A DNA stretch of 64,000 bases. It comes from Spirosoma oryzicola (lineage in GTDB: Bacteria > Bacteroidota > Bacteroidia > Cytophagales > Spirosomataceae). The stretch's first letter is position 1; every line of letters begins with the position of its first letter. Positions 13,809 to 23,376 of the stretch are shown piece by piece. The notes under the pieces are model-generated. The model had not been told where the DNA came from. It worked only from the letters and a program-made list of their open reading frames with translations, and searched no databases. The stretch spans positions 62,001-126,000 of the forward strand of contig NZ_CP089543.1 in NCBI RefSeq assembly GCF_021233055.1, in the 5' to 3' direction. A program made the position numbers and the translations under genes.

Positions 13809-13826
13809 AACGCCCCGAGGGGCATT
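13809..13826 (-). terminator. Rho-independent terminator of the DUF3667 gene
   Basis: GCCCC-GA-GGGGC (13812-13823) forms a compact GC hairpin. On the minus strand it is followed by GTTTTATT, the expected T tract. It lies 38 bases beyond the stop of the 13864-14580 gene. Confidence 0.75.
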
Positions 13827-13863
13827 TTACGCTTAGCTTCTTGAAAAGAGGCAAACTATACGC

Positions 13864-14580
13864 TTAATGCCATATCATTAAGTCAATTATAAATCCTAAT
13901 AGAATGGCCGAGATTGTGAAACTGATCATACCCAATAGGTAGGCCGAGAAGGCTTTTGCATAATTGAAAACTCGATCTCTTCCGAAAAAATCACCGATTG
14001 CCCAAGAACAATAGCCAACACCGATCACCCCACCTATAGCCATTAGTTTTGCTCCTGTCAAACCTTGAAGTAAAGCAAACAAGGAATAGATCAACATACT
14101 AATTCCCATCACAAAGCAAAGAAGGATCAGTAGTTCAAATAAGTTGTAAGAGCGTTTTCTAAAAAATAATGTTAACCAAAGGGCAATGAATATCCCCATC
14201 ATAATATTTGCATACCCATAATGAGATTGTATCCATTTGAAAATTTTAACCGGTGTCGCCAACTCACCTCCTTCAAAATTTATGTACTGATCGTCAATGT
14301 GAAAAAAGTTGATAGAAAGCGAGTAGATCAAAGAAGTGATGATAACGAAAATAACGGGTTTGACCAGTCGGCTTCTGTTCTCAGAAAGGTAGTTTCTTAC
14401 GTTTTGTCCCGGATTAAGTACAAGCTCTTTAACGGTAAACAAAATACCCCGTTCAACATGCAGAATGTGTTCAATTTCGTGGAGAATGTAATGCCCGTCA
14501 ATTCGCTTGAGACTTGCCGGTTGCCCACATTCTGGACAAAATCTTGAGTTTATTTCGGTGTTACAGTTATTACAGTTCAT
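13864..14580 (-). CDS. DUF3667 domain membrane protein
   Basis: 238 aa. The N-terminus has a zinc-ribbon with C3, C6, C15 and C18 (MNCNNCN...RFCPECG). Next comes the conserved HYILHEIEHILHVERGILFTVKEL segment region and NPGQNVRNYL, typical of DUF3667. Four to five membrane helices follow from about residue 72 to the end. The function of the family is unknown; it is common in Bacteroidota. It stands alone with its own terminator. Confidence 0.85.
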   Translation of the reverse strand: MNCNNCNTEINSRFCPECGQPASLKRIDGHYILHEIEHILHVERGILFTVKELVLNPGQNVRNYLSENRSRLVKPVIFVIITSLIYSLSINFFHIDDQYINFEGGELATPVKIFKWIQSHYGYANIMMGIFIALWLTLFFRKRSYNLFELLILLCFVMGISMLIYSLFALLQGLTGAKLMAIGGVIGVGYCSWAIGDFFGRDRVFNYAKAFSAYLLGMISFTISAILLGFIIDLMIWH

Positions 14581-14872
14581 TCTGAATGTACAGGGGCTCG
14601 TCTTCCAATCGTTCAGTTATCCGTAGTAATCAGTACGCTGAGTCTACCGTTTAGTGCAATCGTTAGTGCGTTTTTGTGGTAGTCAACCGGCTTGCCAGAT
14701 CACTTGAGGAGTAGGTACTTGCTGATAAAAGTAAGGAAATGCGGGTACTCAATCAATCCTCGGGAGAACAAGTCGGCTAACTTTGACCAAGCAGCTTGGG
14801 GTTTAGAAAGCCGTAAGGCACCGTCTGCTTCATTCACTTTACCATTAACTTCTCCAACCAAGCAGATTAAAT

Positions 14873-14902
14873 GCCTCACTAAGGAGCTTTTTGTGAGACG
14901 AT
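14873..14902 (+). repeat. Dispersed hairpin repeat, copy 2
   Basis: CTCAC-TAAGGAGCTTTTT-GTGAG matches the family core, and here the two arms are perfect inverted repeats. It lies in the gap upstream of padR. Confidence 0.6.
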
Positions 14903-15068
14903 ATAAATCACAGGCTACTAAAGCCAGTTAGCATATCGGCTCGCTGTTTTCGCTGACGACCCACTAAAGCTTAAAAGCTGCTCTTTTCCCCGTAAGGTTG
15001 GCTGGTTTAGCCTCACAATGATTTATTATCCACATCCTGGCCCGCTTCCAGTCAGGAGCGGACAGACC

Positions 15069-15090
15069 TGTACGTTTTCGGACAATTAAA
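15069..15090 (+). promoter_or_regulatory. Motif shared with the second FtsX locus (candidate operator)
   Basis: TGTACG-TTTT-CGGACAATTAAA is an imperfect palindrome (TGTACG against CGGACA). A version with 20 of 22 identical positions lies at 37794-37815, upstream of the other FtsX-type permease. It is about 100 bases upstream of the padR start. Binding by PadR or another regulator is inference. Confidence 0.45.
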
Positions 15091-15123
15091 CTACTGTCAT
15101 ACAGCGTAAATTATTGACAGTAG
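15091..15123. promoter_or_regulatory. Inverted repeat upstream of padR (candidate PadR operator)
   Basis: CTACTGTCA (15091-15099) is repeated in inverse at TGACAGTAG (15115-15123). The two-fold symmetry and the position 70 bases before the padR start fit an autoregulatory operator for a dimeric regulator. No binding evidence is available. Confidence 0.4.
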
Positions 15124-15193
15124 GACAATTACACTTGTGGCATCTAATTTGTTTAGCAAATAATAAGAAAATACAAGTGACACTCAAACCACT

Positions 15194-15520
15194 ATGAGCA
15201 GAACGTATTTAGGCGAATTTGAAGAACTCGTCCTGTTGACCGTAGCCATCCTGAATGGTGTAGCCTATGGACTCAATATCGCCGAAGAACTCAAGCAACG
15301 AACCGATCGCTCCATTAACCTCAGCGGGGTGCATGTAGCCCTCTACCGGCTGGAAGAAAAAGGCTTCGTCAAATCGGAGCTGGGGGGGGCGACGGCCGCT
15401 CGCGGAGGACGCCGTAAGCGGCTTTTCTCAATTACGGCTTATGGTAAACGCACCCTGGACGAGCTGCGGCAGGTCCGCAATGGCTTGTGGGAAGCTATAC
15501 CTAACCTGTCCTTCTCCTAG
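15194..15520 (+). CDS. PadR family transcription regulator
   Basis: 108 aa, a typical small PadR. The winged-helix part covers about residues 5-85: LGEFEELVLLTVAIL, then LSGVHVALYRLEEKGFVKSEL, then the wing with GRRKRLFSITAYGKRTL. It ends two bases before the FtsX permease gene, so the two are cotranscribed and probably translationally coupled. This pairing recurs in Bacteroidota. It probably represses its own operon in response to a small ligand; the ligand is unknown. Confidence 0.92.
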   Translation: MSRTYLGEFEELVLLTVAILNGVAYGLNIAEELKQRTDRSINLSGVHVALYRLEEKGFVKSELGGATAARGGRRKRLFSITAYGKRTLDELRQVRNGLWEAIPNLSFS

Positions 15521-15522
15521 AT

Positions 15523-18150
15523 ATGGCCCAACCTCCCCATAACCCATTACCGCCCGCCTGGGCGGATCGGCTGCTCCGATTGATCTGTCCCGCCGAGCTA
15601 CAGGAAGAACTACTCGGCGACTTGCATGAGCAGTTTAAAGAGCATGTGGCCCAGCTGGGTGAATCGACGGCTCAACGACGCTACATCTGGGAAGTCATTC
15701 GCTTCTGCCGACCCTATTTCATTAGCCGTCAACTGCAACTGGCCGATTTAAACCCGTATTCATCCTTGTTTTTTCTCCGTCCGAGTATGCTCAGCAGTTA
15801 CCTCAAAATCGCCTGGCGAAATCTGTGGAAACACAAATTGTTTTCCTTCATTAACGTATTCGGACTGGCGTCAGGACTAACCGTTTGCCTATTAGCGATG
15901 GCCAGCATCAAAGGAGCCTTTGACCTTGACAGCTTCCACGCCCATGCCGACCGAACCTATCGGATTCTGACCGATGTCGTCCGTTTAAACAACGACGTAT
16001 CGCCGTTTGCTACCTCACCGATGCCCCTGGCAGCCGCCCTGAAAAAACAGTATGACTTTGTGGACCAAGTTACCCGGGTTGTGCCTACCCGTAACGAGTT
16101 TTTGGGCAACCACAAACGGCTCACCATGAAAGCGTACGCGGTGGATACGGCGTTCTTCCAAATCTTCAATTACCCGCTGGCTAAAGGCCTGCCCCCTACC
16201 CAACCCAACACGGTCGTGCTGACACCCCAAACGGCCGGAAAGTTTTTCGGTTCCGGCAATCCGATCGGCCAAACGCTATACAACCCCGGGTTGGGAACCT
16301 TTACCGTAACGGGCGTGCTGGCTAAACCACCCACCAAATCCCACCTGGTATTCGATATGCTGATGTCATGGCGCGTGTCTGACCAATCCCGGGCGGCCTA
16401 TGCCGACTGGCAGCCGTATACGATTGGGTATACCTATGTTATGCTGAAGCCCGGCACACCCCTCCAATCGCTCGAAAAAGTGCTTCCGACGGTGCACAGC
16501 CGGGCGACACGTGATTTACAGTTTAAAGACATCAAAGGCTATAGCTTTCGTACCCAGCGGCTCGATCACCTCTCCCCCAGTCGCGAAGAGTTGAGCTTGG
16601 GGACCCACGAACCCAGCTTGGCGGGGCTATTGGTCGAGTTTGGCGTAGGCTTAGTGACCTTGTTGATGGCCGCCTTCAACTACATTAATCTGACGCTGGC
16701 CCGCTCGCTGAGCCGCGCCCGCGAAGTGGGTATTAGAAAAGTAGCGGGGGCATTGCGTTCGCAATTGATTGGGCAGTTTATGGCCGAATCGGTCGTGTTG
16801 TCGCTGCTGGCGCTGGGGCTGGCCTTTGGCCTACTTGAATTCATCAAACCGATGGCTTTCGTTCGGCAATGGCTCATAAGTGGCGTCCAATGGGACTGGA
16901 CGATCTGGACTGCGTTTATCCTGTTTAGTATTCTGGCCGGGTTACTGGCGGGTATTGTTCCGGCTCGGATCCTATCGGGTTTTGAACCGGCGCGGGTGTT
17001 ACGCAGTCAGACCGGATTACGGACCATTCGCGGCATTTCGCTCCGTAAATCGCTGATTGTGCTTCAGTTTACGATCTCGCTGATCGCTATGATCGGCCTA
17101 CTGACGATGGTACGTCAGATGAACTATATGGCCACGGGCGATTACGGCTTCCGACGGGATCGTATTCTCATCCTGCCTCTCAGCGATGTTCCTGTTGAGC
17201 GATTGATGAATGAACTGGACCGGGTGGCGGGCGTTGAGCGGGTCGGCGCCACGTCCGAACTTCTGGGTTCGCACGGGGGAATGAGGCAATGGGTAAAACG
17301 CAGGCGGGCGAGCCAGGATTCGTCGGTGGCCTTTATCTCATCGGTTAACCACCAGTTCGTATCTACCCTGAATCTGACGCTGCTGGCGGGTCAGAACCTG
17401 CCCCAAGCCACAGCCGATACCTCGGGACGACTGGTGGTGATCAACGAAGAAGCCGTTAAAGCCTTGCGGTTGGGCAGCCCCCAGGAAGCCGTTGGCCAAT
17501 CGGTATGGCTCAACGACACTACGGACGTATCCATTGCGGGGGTGGTAAAAGATTTCCACTTTACGTCGTTTTCCTTGGCGGTCGAGCCGTTGGTACTCCG
17601 AAGTATACCCAGCCAGTATCGCTACGTCAATATCGGGGTAGCCGCCGGGGCCGAAGCCGCCGTGCTAACCGATGTTCAACGCATCTGGAAGCAGCTTAGC
17701 CCCTACCAACCGTTTGAGGGCCAGTGGTACGAGGATTTTCTGCGGGAACGCCATTCGCACCATGAGGATACCAACTTCATGTGGCTGTTGATTGGGCTGG
17801 CATTTTCCATTGCCTGTTTAGGTCTGCTGGGCATGGTGACTTACAACACCCAAACCCGGGTCAAAGAAGTGGGCATCCGTAAAGTACTGGGTGCTGAGGT
17901 TGGTCAGCTTGTCTGGTTACTGTCTGGCGATTTTGTGCGGCTGTTGCTCATCGCCGGTGTCATGGCGTTGCCGCTGGGTTATCTGGCGGGCTACGCCTTT
18001 CTGGTGCATTTTGCGTATCGCGTCAGTATCGGTGTTGAAACGCTCGGCCTTTGTCTGGTTGTCCTGCTGGTACTGGGCAGCCTGACGATTGGCCTGCGGA
18101 CCTACCGGGCTGCGCTGATGAATCCCACCGATAGTTTACGTTCGGAATAA
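15523..18150 (+). CDS. ABC transporter permease of the MacB/FtsX type with N-terminal prefix domain
   Basis: 875 aa. Residues 1-75 form a soluble prefix (WADRLLRLICPAELQEELLGDLHEQF) found in PadR-linked permeases. The MacB/FtsX body follows: a first helix (about 105-128), a large periplasmic MacB_PCD domain (to about 360), three helices (about 370-500) with SRAREVGIRKVAGA, a second periplasmic domain, and three C-terminal helices with TRVKEVGIRKVLGAE. The duplicated arrangement with two GIRK motifs is characteristic. No ATPase gene is adjacent, so the ATP-binding partner must be elsewhere. It probably exports a peptide, lipid or drug-like molecule, or acts as a mechanotransmission permease. 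Confidence 0.9.
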   Translation: MAQPPHNPLPPAWADRLLRLICPAELQEELLGDLHEQFKEHVAQLGESTAQRRYIWEVIRFCRPYFISRQLQLADLNPYSSLFFLRPSMLSSYLKIAWRNLWKHKLFSFINVFGLASGLTVCLLAMASIKGAFDLDSFHAHADRTYRILTDVVRLNNDVSPFATSPMPLAAALKKQYDFVDQVTRVVPTRNEFLGNHKRLTMKAYAVDTAFFQIFNYPLAKGLPPTQPNTVVLTPQTAGKFFGSGNPIGQTLYNPGLGTFTVTGVLAKPPTKSHLVFDMLMSWRVSDQSRAAYADWQPYTIGYTYVMLKPGTPLQSLEKVLPTVHSRATRDLQFKDIKGYSFRTQRLDHLSPSREELSLGTHEPSLAGLLVEFGVGLVTLLMAAFNYINLTLARSLSRAREVGIRKVAGALRSQLIGQFMAESVVLSLLALGLAFGLLEFIKPMAFVRQWLISGVQWDWTIWTAFILFSILAGLLAGIVPARILSGFEPARVLRSQTGLRTIRGISLRKSLIVLQFTISLIAMIGLLTMVRQMNYMATGDYGFRRDRILILPLSDVPVERLMNELDRVAGVERVGATSELLGSHGGMRQWVKRRRASQDSSVAFISSVNHQFVSTLNLTLLAGQNLPQATADTSGRLVVINEEAVKALRLGSPQEAVGQSVWLNDTTDVSIAGVVKDFHFTSFSLAVEPLVLRSIPSQYRYVNIGVAAGAEAAVLTDVQRIWKQLSPYQPFEGQWYEDFLRERHSHHEDTNFMWLLIGLAFSIACLGLLGMVTYNTQTRVKEVGIRKVLGAEVGQLVWLLSGDFVRLLLIAGVMALPLGYLAGYAFLVHFAYRVSIGVETLGLCLVVLLVLGSLTIGLRTYRAALMNPTDSLRSE

Positions 18151-18424
18151 AGTCTTGCTCCCAATACGTACATCGGAGGGCATTAAAATGGGTTGGTCAT
18201 TCGAGCAAGGCATGTCCCCAAGCGGCAATACATAACGGCAAAACCACCTCTTGTCGCTCTTGGCCAAAGCTCAAATTGGTAACCAATCGGCTATACCAAT
18301 GAGAAGGATAAGAGATTGTCGACCAATAAAGGCCTACTGGCAGGCCCAATAACCTGTATGACAACGACTCCAGCGATGCTTCAACTTTCGATAACCACTT
18401 TTTCACACGTTCACTCATAGCCCT

Positions 18425-19156
18425 ATGCACTCGACTACGTTCTTTCTCCGATGTTGGCTCATTACCACCGTTGCTGTTTTGCTACTCCTCTATGACCCAT
18501 TGCTCACAAAAGCCCAACCCAATGTCCATGACGCGCCGATGCTTTCGGATTCAGCCAAAGGCTATTGGCGGCTCCATACCGACTATGACAGCCGCCTGAC
18601 CCGGGTCAGCTTTTATTCCCTTCAAGACCAACTGCTCTATCAGGAAACAATCAAAGATCGCTATGTGAAGCTGACCAAACGAACGATGGCCGAGTTTGAC
18701 GATTTACTGGCCAGGCTAGTGGAGGGCCATTTAGTGACTGACCGGATTAAATCGTACGATCTACCACCTATTGGTCAAGAGGCACCCAGCCCACCGTTTT
18801 CCCTACCCGCATCCAAGGAGCAACTGGCTGAGTCATCGCAAGCCGGTTCTGATCAACTGGCGGTAGAGTTGATCCAGATTGAGGACAAAAAGGTAAGACT
18901 ATGGTACAAGAACCTGGCTCAGCAGCCGCTCCTGATTCGCATTCAGGATGAGGTTTCACAAAATATGTACCGAGCTACCCACACCGCCGAAACCAACAGC
19001 AAGGTGTTCAATTTGAGCGGGCTTCCTGCTGGTCATTATCGGTTTAAAATCGACTGCGGGCAAACGATTGTTCAGTATAGTCTGGTCATTGCGGGGGATG
19101 AGGGCCGGATCAAACTAAACCGGCTGGCCACCCCCTCTGATCGCTCAAACCACTAA
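18425..19156 (+). CDS. Exported hypothetical protein, 243 aa
   Basis: Not recognised. A signal peptide is visible (residues 1-31: charged start, hydrophobic TTVAVLLLLYDPLL, then KAQPN). The middle segment (about 45-100) has a charged YSLQDQLLYQETIKDRYVKL pattern, and the C-terminal 90 residues look like a beta-rich domain ending with GLPAGHYRFKIDCGQT, reminiscent of Bacteroidota secretion/adhesion-type sandwich domains. It is periplasmic or surface-located. It follows the padR-ftsX pair on the same strand after 274 bases, which may or may not reflect shared control. Confidence 0.6.
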   Translation: MHSTTFFLRCWLITTVAVLLLLYDPLLTKAQPNVHDAPMLSDSAKGYWRLHTDYDSRLTRVSFYSLQDQLLYQETIKDRYVKLTKRTMAEFDDLLARLVEGHLVTDRIKSYDLPPIGQEAPSPPFSLPASKEQLAESSQAGSDQLAVELIQIEDKKVRLWYKNLAQQPLLIRIQDEVSQNMYRATHTAETNSKVFNLSGLPAGHYRFKIDCGQTIVQYSLVIAGDEGRIKLNRLATPSDRSNH

Positions 19157-19470
19157 AATGCGAACTACTTATAAAACCAGTTGGTCAGTATGGTTAGGGG
19201 TAGTTGACAGGCCCTTTAAACGAACATAGTCAGGAAGTCAGTGGTTCGTGATGATTGCGGAGAATTCTCCTGGTTAGGCTGCCCACTTTTGTTTTACTTG
19301 TGGCACAGCTGCGCGCTTATTGTGGCCAGTCAGTTCATTTCATGGTCGAAGCTATGGTATTCAATGTATTGTTAGTTCTCGACCAGCCAGTTAAGAAGCA
19401 GTCGAAGAAAATGAGCGTTTTGAGAGAATTCTAACTTTGACAAACTGGCTTCGTGATCACACCTATAATA

Positions 19471-19500
19471 CAGAAGAGCCAGTATAAATTGGCTCTTCTG
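19471..19500. terminator. Bidirectional-looking terminator hairpin
   Basis: CAGAAGAGCCA (19471-19481) pairs perfectly with TGGCTCTTCTG (19490-19500) around an 8-base AT loop. It is 23 bases past the stop of the minus-strand oxidoreductase gene and in the 3' gap of the plus-strand 18425 gene, so it can serve either. Confidence 0.65.
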
Positions 19501-19523
19501 TACGTACTGATTATAAGCTATTT

Positions 19524-20171
19524 TTACCGTTTACTGGCGACAAAAGGGGCTTGCCCAATGTAATGCTGGTCGGTAAGCTGAGTTAATAGAAAGTCGGCTA
19601 AATCAACGGCCGTAATCAGTTGACCGGGTAGATGATTAAGACTTACCTCAACGCCACCTCTAGCGGGGTCCTGGGTAATCAGAGGGACCCGTACATACGT
19701 CCAATCCAGTGAGCTTCCGGAGAGTACCTCAAACTCTAACCGACGGTTATCCATAAACAACGGAAAATGCTGTTGCATATAATCAGCGGCTTCTTGGGTC
19801 TTCTGGTCCAACGCTTCACGGCCTGTCACAAACAGACTAGTGACCACCACACAACGACGAATACCCAGCTCTTCCATACTGGTGACGAACGTCTGAGTCG
19901 CAACCGTCATCATGGGTGTAGGCTCTCCTTTGGTGTGACCCAGTGTACTTAACAAAGCGTCAGTGCCTTCCAGCAGTTGGTGGACACAAGCCCGATCACG
20001 AACATCACCATGAACAATCTCGAGCCGTTCATGGGCTAGATTAAACGCTTGAGGGTGGCGTAGCAGAAGCCGGACAGCATAACCGGCGGCCAGCGCTTGT
20101 TGGACCAAGGGGCTACCCGCTTTACCCGCCCCACCCAGAATAGCAATCGTTAATTGATTATCAGTTGTCAT
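19524..20171 (-). CDS. NAD(P)-binding oxidoreductase (atypical SDR/NmrA-like)
   Basis: 215 aa. The N-terminal Rossmann signature is ILGGAGKAGSPLVQQAL (residues about 10-26), with LLRHP, VHGDVRD and DALLSTLGHTKG following as in atypical short-chain reductases of the NmrA/YwnB class. A late segment DWTYVRVPLIT and TAVDLADFLLTQL fits the same fold. The substrate is unknown; some relatives are redox sensors rather than enzymes. It is monocistronic, with a strong terminator just downstream. Confidence 0.85.
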   Translation of the reverse strand: MTTDNQLTIAILGGAGKAGSPLVQQALAAGYAVRLLLRHPQAFNLAHERLEIVHGDVRDRACVHQLLEGTDALLSTLGHTKGEPTPMMTVATQTFVTSMEELGIRRCVVVTSLFVTGREALDQKTQEAADYMQQHFPLFMDNRRLEFEVLSGSSLDWTYVRVPLITQDPARGGVEVSLNHLPGQLITAVDLADFLLTQLTDQHYIGQAPFVASKR

Positions 20172-20627
20172 GCTACTAACATGCTTTTGACGGCTAGTGG
20201 GAACGGTACACTCAACCGTCAGGGTGAATTGCCTACAACAACGTCAGGATGTTAGCCAGCAGACCAATACATTCCTTACCGTGGCAACAAATTAGGAGTG
20301 AGAACCAACTACCCGCCTAAGGTGAGTTGGAGAAGTCGTTTACGTGTCAGAGGATGGACATCCTACCCTTTTTTAGAAAAAGGGGGTAAACGTAGGGGGG
20401 ATATGTTAGTAGCCTGTAATGAGCCAAAATTAAAAAACTATTTTGATTAGTTGGCTATAGCGGTAAAAGGTACCTCTATCCGGGTTCAACGTTGCGGTCG
20501 GTACCGGTCAAAATTTGACTGTGTAGGGATAGTGTGAGATGCTCAATTAATCTTGCATTGAGAGCCTTTTATGGGACAATTGTTTTTTACTGATTGCCAA
20601 TGCCAGGTAGTAACGTATCGTCACTTA
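20172..20627. other. Intergenic region
   Basis: This 456-base gap lies between the oxidoreductase start and the 3' end of the next minus-strand gene. Apart from the hairpin at 20366-20384, I see no gene or repeat. Confidence 0.45.
20366..20384. terminator. Possible terminator hairpin
   Basis: CCCTTTTT (20366-20373) pairs with AAAAAGGG (20377-20384) over a 3-base loop. It lies about 240 bases past the serine hydrolase stop, so assignment to that gene is uncertain. Confidence 0.35.
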
Positions 20628-21683
20628 CTACCAGACTCGTATACCCAACGATTTCCTAATCTCATTGTGAAAATGTTCATGGTTGGTCGTATTGGTGTTA
20701 CTTAGGCTCACAATCGTAAGATCTTCCTCTTGCAGATAAGATAACAGAGCATTCGCGCCTGCGATGCGACCGGGGCGTTCGGCTATGGTATAGGTCTTAC
20801 CCTCAACAGAATATTTTCTAACCCACAACCCATACCCATAACTATCAAGCTGCGGTGAGCTAGTCAAGAGCAAGGCCAACGTAGCGGGTTTTAACAGCTT
20901 GTTAGCAAATAAGGCATTCGCAAACGTCAGCACATAGTTTACCGTCGAATACATTGCTCCGGCGGTGAAAAAGTTTTCGATATAATAGGGAATATCGTTA
21001 TAGAGCTGGTTGGTTTTAGGGTTTAACGAGTAGGTGCTGGCTAGCTGTTTAATGACTCGCTGATCAATCAAAATACCAGTTTCTTTTAACTGTAGTGGGA
21101 CTAAAATTCGCTCAGCCAGTACCTCGGGATACGATTGATGACAAACCTGCTCGACAATCTTTCCCAGCATTAGAAAGTCTCCATTGTTATACTCAAAATG
21201 AGTGCCTGGACTATATTTTAATGGATTGTTGTAGTACTTCAAAAGCAACTCATCAGTGGTGTAGGAATTTTGTATGTTCTCAATCCCCCGGTTCTCAATG
21301 TTGTCGATTCCGTAGCTATGATTCAACAGATGGTGGACCTTGATCTGAAATGACTTTTCATCCGTCAGGCTAGGCAAATAGGTATGAATTGGCTGGTTTA
21401 AGTCTAATTTGCCCTCTTGAACGAGTTGCATAACGATTACCGAGGTAAACAGCTTGGTAATTGAAGCAATCCGAAAGCGAGTATGTTGTTGAATAGGAAT
21501 ATCAAATGAGCGGTTGGCTACGCCGAACGAGTTTTGATAGATAAGTTTACCTTTTTGTTGAACCACCAAGGTGCCGCTAAATTGGTGTTCTTTTACATAA
21601 GCTTGTACTGAGCTATCTACAGATTTAGCTTGTGCAAACACGTCAAAATACGCTGTTAAGAAAAAAGGATTATGAGTAGACAC
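20628..21683 (-). CDS. Beta-lactamase-related serine hydrolase
   Basis: 351 aa, class C beta-lactamase/DD-peptidase fold. The catalytic SxxK is S74-I-T-K77 and the YxN motif is Y165-N-N167 (FEYNNGDFLMLG). The N-terminus (FFLTAYFDVFAQAKS) looks like a signal peptide without the usual positive charge, so the true start may differ or the leader may be weak. Members are esterases, peptidases or peptidoglycan-active enzymes; true antibiotic hydrolysis is not implied. A related hydrolase lies at 22327-23376, but the two sequences are only distantly similar. Confidence 0.85.
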   Translation of the reverse strand: MSTHNPFFLTAYFDVFAQAKSVDSSVQAYVKEHQFSGTLVVQQKGKLIYQNSFGVANRSFDIPIQQHTRFRIASITKLFTSVIVMQLVQEGKLDLNQPIHTYLPSLTDEKSFQIKVHHLLNHSYGIDNIENRGIENIQNSYTTDELLLKYYNNPLKYSPGTHFEYNNGDFLMLGKIVEQVCHQSYPEVLAERILVPLQLKETGILIDQRVIKQLASTYSLNPKTNQLYNDIPYYIENFFTAGAMYSTVNYVLTFANALFANKLLKPATLALLLTSSPQLDSYGYGLWVRKYSVEGKTYTIAERPGRIAGANALLSYLQEEDLTIVSLSNTNTTNHEHFHNEIRKSLGIRVW

Positions 21684-22326
21684 GTTCGAAAGACATACAT
21701 GAACATAAAAAGTGAATGTTTATTCAAATTTATGTATAACATAGTAGTATGTTATACATATTAGTAAGAATGGCGTTTTTTGGTGTTAGAAGGTAGTAGA
21801 GCTATGAAATCAATTAATTTAGTAAAGAAAACTCAGCCAAGTTACTTAGCGTCGTATGCTAGGCTATATTAGCTGTTAGCAGATAAATGCAAGAAAAAGT
21901 AAACTAAAAATCGCCGACTGTAATAAGCTCCTACTCACAATAGTCCGTCTGTCACCTTTTCAGTGCAAATGTATCAACAGCTACCAGCCAAAAATTGGAT
22001 AAATGCGAACAAGGTGGAATTACTTCTTCCAAGAGAGCAAGTAGTCTACTGGGTTGAGCTGCTTAGGTATCGTTCCTGCGATAGATCGGAAGGTATTCGT
22101 AAAGTGAGCGTTTTTCAGTCATGGGTTTGTTTCGGAATATACTCCCTTGTAATCAACTATCAAACTAAGGTCATCAATGAGCAAACTTAATAATGAAACA
22201 GCCGCCGTTAAGTACACGACAATATTAGCCCGAGAAGAAAGTCCATAACACTACCAGTTGATTGACAACTAGGTTCATAACGCCATTCGTGTGGCTTCAA
22301 GCCCATTTTTAGTAGGGTGCTTCTTT
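21684..22326. other. Intergenic region between two serine hydrolase genes
   Basis: This 643-base AT-rich gap contains the promoter side of the 20628-21683 gene. A 75-codon plus-strand frame at 21963-22190 lacks protein-like features. I see no repeat copy with the full core and no RNA gene. Confidence 0.4.
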
Positions 22327-23376
22327 CTATTGTTTACGCTTATTTAGTGTTGGGATAATATGGTTCAAGAGCACTTCGAAGGGAAGTTTGCCACGCCAGT
22401 TGCCGTAATTGCTGCCCGTAAATACGGCTGTTATGTTGTAGTCTGGGAGCCACATTAGGTATTGACCACCATTGCCCGAAGCAAACAAGACGTCGGTATT
22501 GATATCCTGATAGATCAATCGCTCTTTATACCAATAGAAACCATAGCGGGCACTTTCATACTTAGCATCAGGAATTTTGGAATAACGAACAAACGAAAAA
22601 TCAATGGGTATCTGGCAACTTGTCGATGCTTCGATCCATTTCGCACTCACGATTTGTTTGCCGTTCCATCTTCCCTTGTTTTTAACCAGATTAATGATTT
22701 TGAGCATATCTGTGGGTTTCATGTAAAATGAGCCAGCAGTCATACCTTGGCCTTTGGGCGAAACGGTCCATTTATAATCGATAATACCCAACGGTTGAAA
22801 CAGGTTTTTCTTAGCAAATTCCATCACACTCATACCACTCGCGCGGGCGATGATTTCTCCGACAAGCATCGGCTCGTTCGAATTATAAGACCAGTTTAGC
22901 CCCGGTTTCCTAATTAAGCTAACCCCTAAACAGTAGGCTACCCAATCTTGGGTTTTCACCATTTCGGTTTCGCATTCGGGCCCCACTTCATAAAACTCTT
23001 CGCAGTTTAATCCTGACCGCATTTCCAACAAGTTCTGAAGGCTGATGTCGCGTTTGGCTTGATCGGTCAGGTCAGGAAAGTAACGGCCCAGCTTATCATC
23101 CAGGGCTAGGATTTTTTTATCAATGGCAATGCCCGCTAACAGACTGGTTATGGATTTGAACGAGGAACGCGTGTCATGGGGCGTGTCTTTGTTGAACTCA
23201 TTAAAATACTGTTCGATGATCCGTTTACCATCCTGCTCGACGAGAATAGCATCAATTCTAGCGTACGTTTTATTCGCAAATTTTTGTTTTAATTGCTCAC
23301 CCAATGGTTGATCGATTGGCTGTGCATGGCAGGTTAACAACGCTAACATGGCGAGGACAAAAATTATGGTTTTCAT
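22327..23376 (-). CDS. Exported beta-lactamase-related serine hydrolase
   Basis: 349 aa. A clear signal peptide (MKTIIFVLAMLALLTCHAQ) directs export. The SxxK motif is S71-S-F-K74 and a tyrosine motif occurs at Y164 (WSYNSNEPMLVGEI). The C-terminal region GNGGQYLMWLPDYNITAVFTG contains the GGQ/LPD block typical of serine hydrolases in this family (EstB/6-aminohexanoate-dimer-hydrolase style). Probable periplasmic esterase or amidase; substrate unknown. Confidence 0.87.
   Translation of the reverse strand: MKTIIFVLAMLALLTCHAQPIDQPLGEQLKQKFANKTYARIDAILVEQDGKRIIEQYFNEFNKDTPHDTRSSFKSITSLLAGIAIDKKILALDDKLGRYFPDLTDQAKRDISLQNLLEMRSGLNCEEFYEVGPECETEMVKTQDWVAYCLGVSLIRKPGLNWSYNSNEPMLVGEIIARASGMSVMEFAKKNLFQPLGIIDYKWTVSPKGQGMTAGSFYMKPTDMLKIINLVKNKGRWNGKQIVSAKWIEASTSCQIPIDFSFVRYSKIPDAKYESARYGFYWYKERLIYQDINTDVLFASGNGGQYLMWLPDYNITAVFTGSNYGNWRGKLPFEVLLNHIIPTLNKRKQ

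Larger units (their letters stand above)
13362..13863. other. Intergenic region with one dispersed repeat copy and a terminator
   Basis: This 502-base gap contains the kinase promoter side, a copy of the dispersed hairpin repeat (13697-13723) and a terminator for the DUF3667 gene (13809-13826). No convincing coding frame was seen; the short plus-strand frames here are shadows or chance. Confidence 0.5.
14581..15193. other. Intergenic region upstream of padR-ftsX
   Basis: This 613-base gap holds a dispersed repeat copy (14873-14902), the motif shared with the other FtsX locus (15069-15090) and a 9-bp inverted repeat (15091-15123). The frame at 14692-14931 has no protein-like features and overlaps the repeat, so I do not call it. 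Confidence 0.5.

Noticed and set aside
14692..14931. Plus-strand frame of 79 codons upstream of padR
   Set aside because: It runs through a dispersed repeat copy and shows no protein-like features.
18197..18430. Minus-strand frame of 77 codons between ftsX and the exported protein
   Set aside because: It overlaps the start of the better-supported 18425-19156 gene, has no recognisable motif, and the tryptophan-rich composition could be chance. It remains possible but unsupported.
21963..22190. Plus-strand frame of 75 codons in the gap between serine hydrolases
   Set aside because: Start in low-complexity AT-rich sequence, odd composition, no motif and no neighbour in the same direction.
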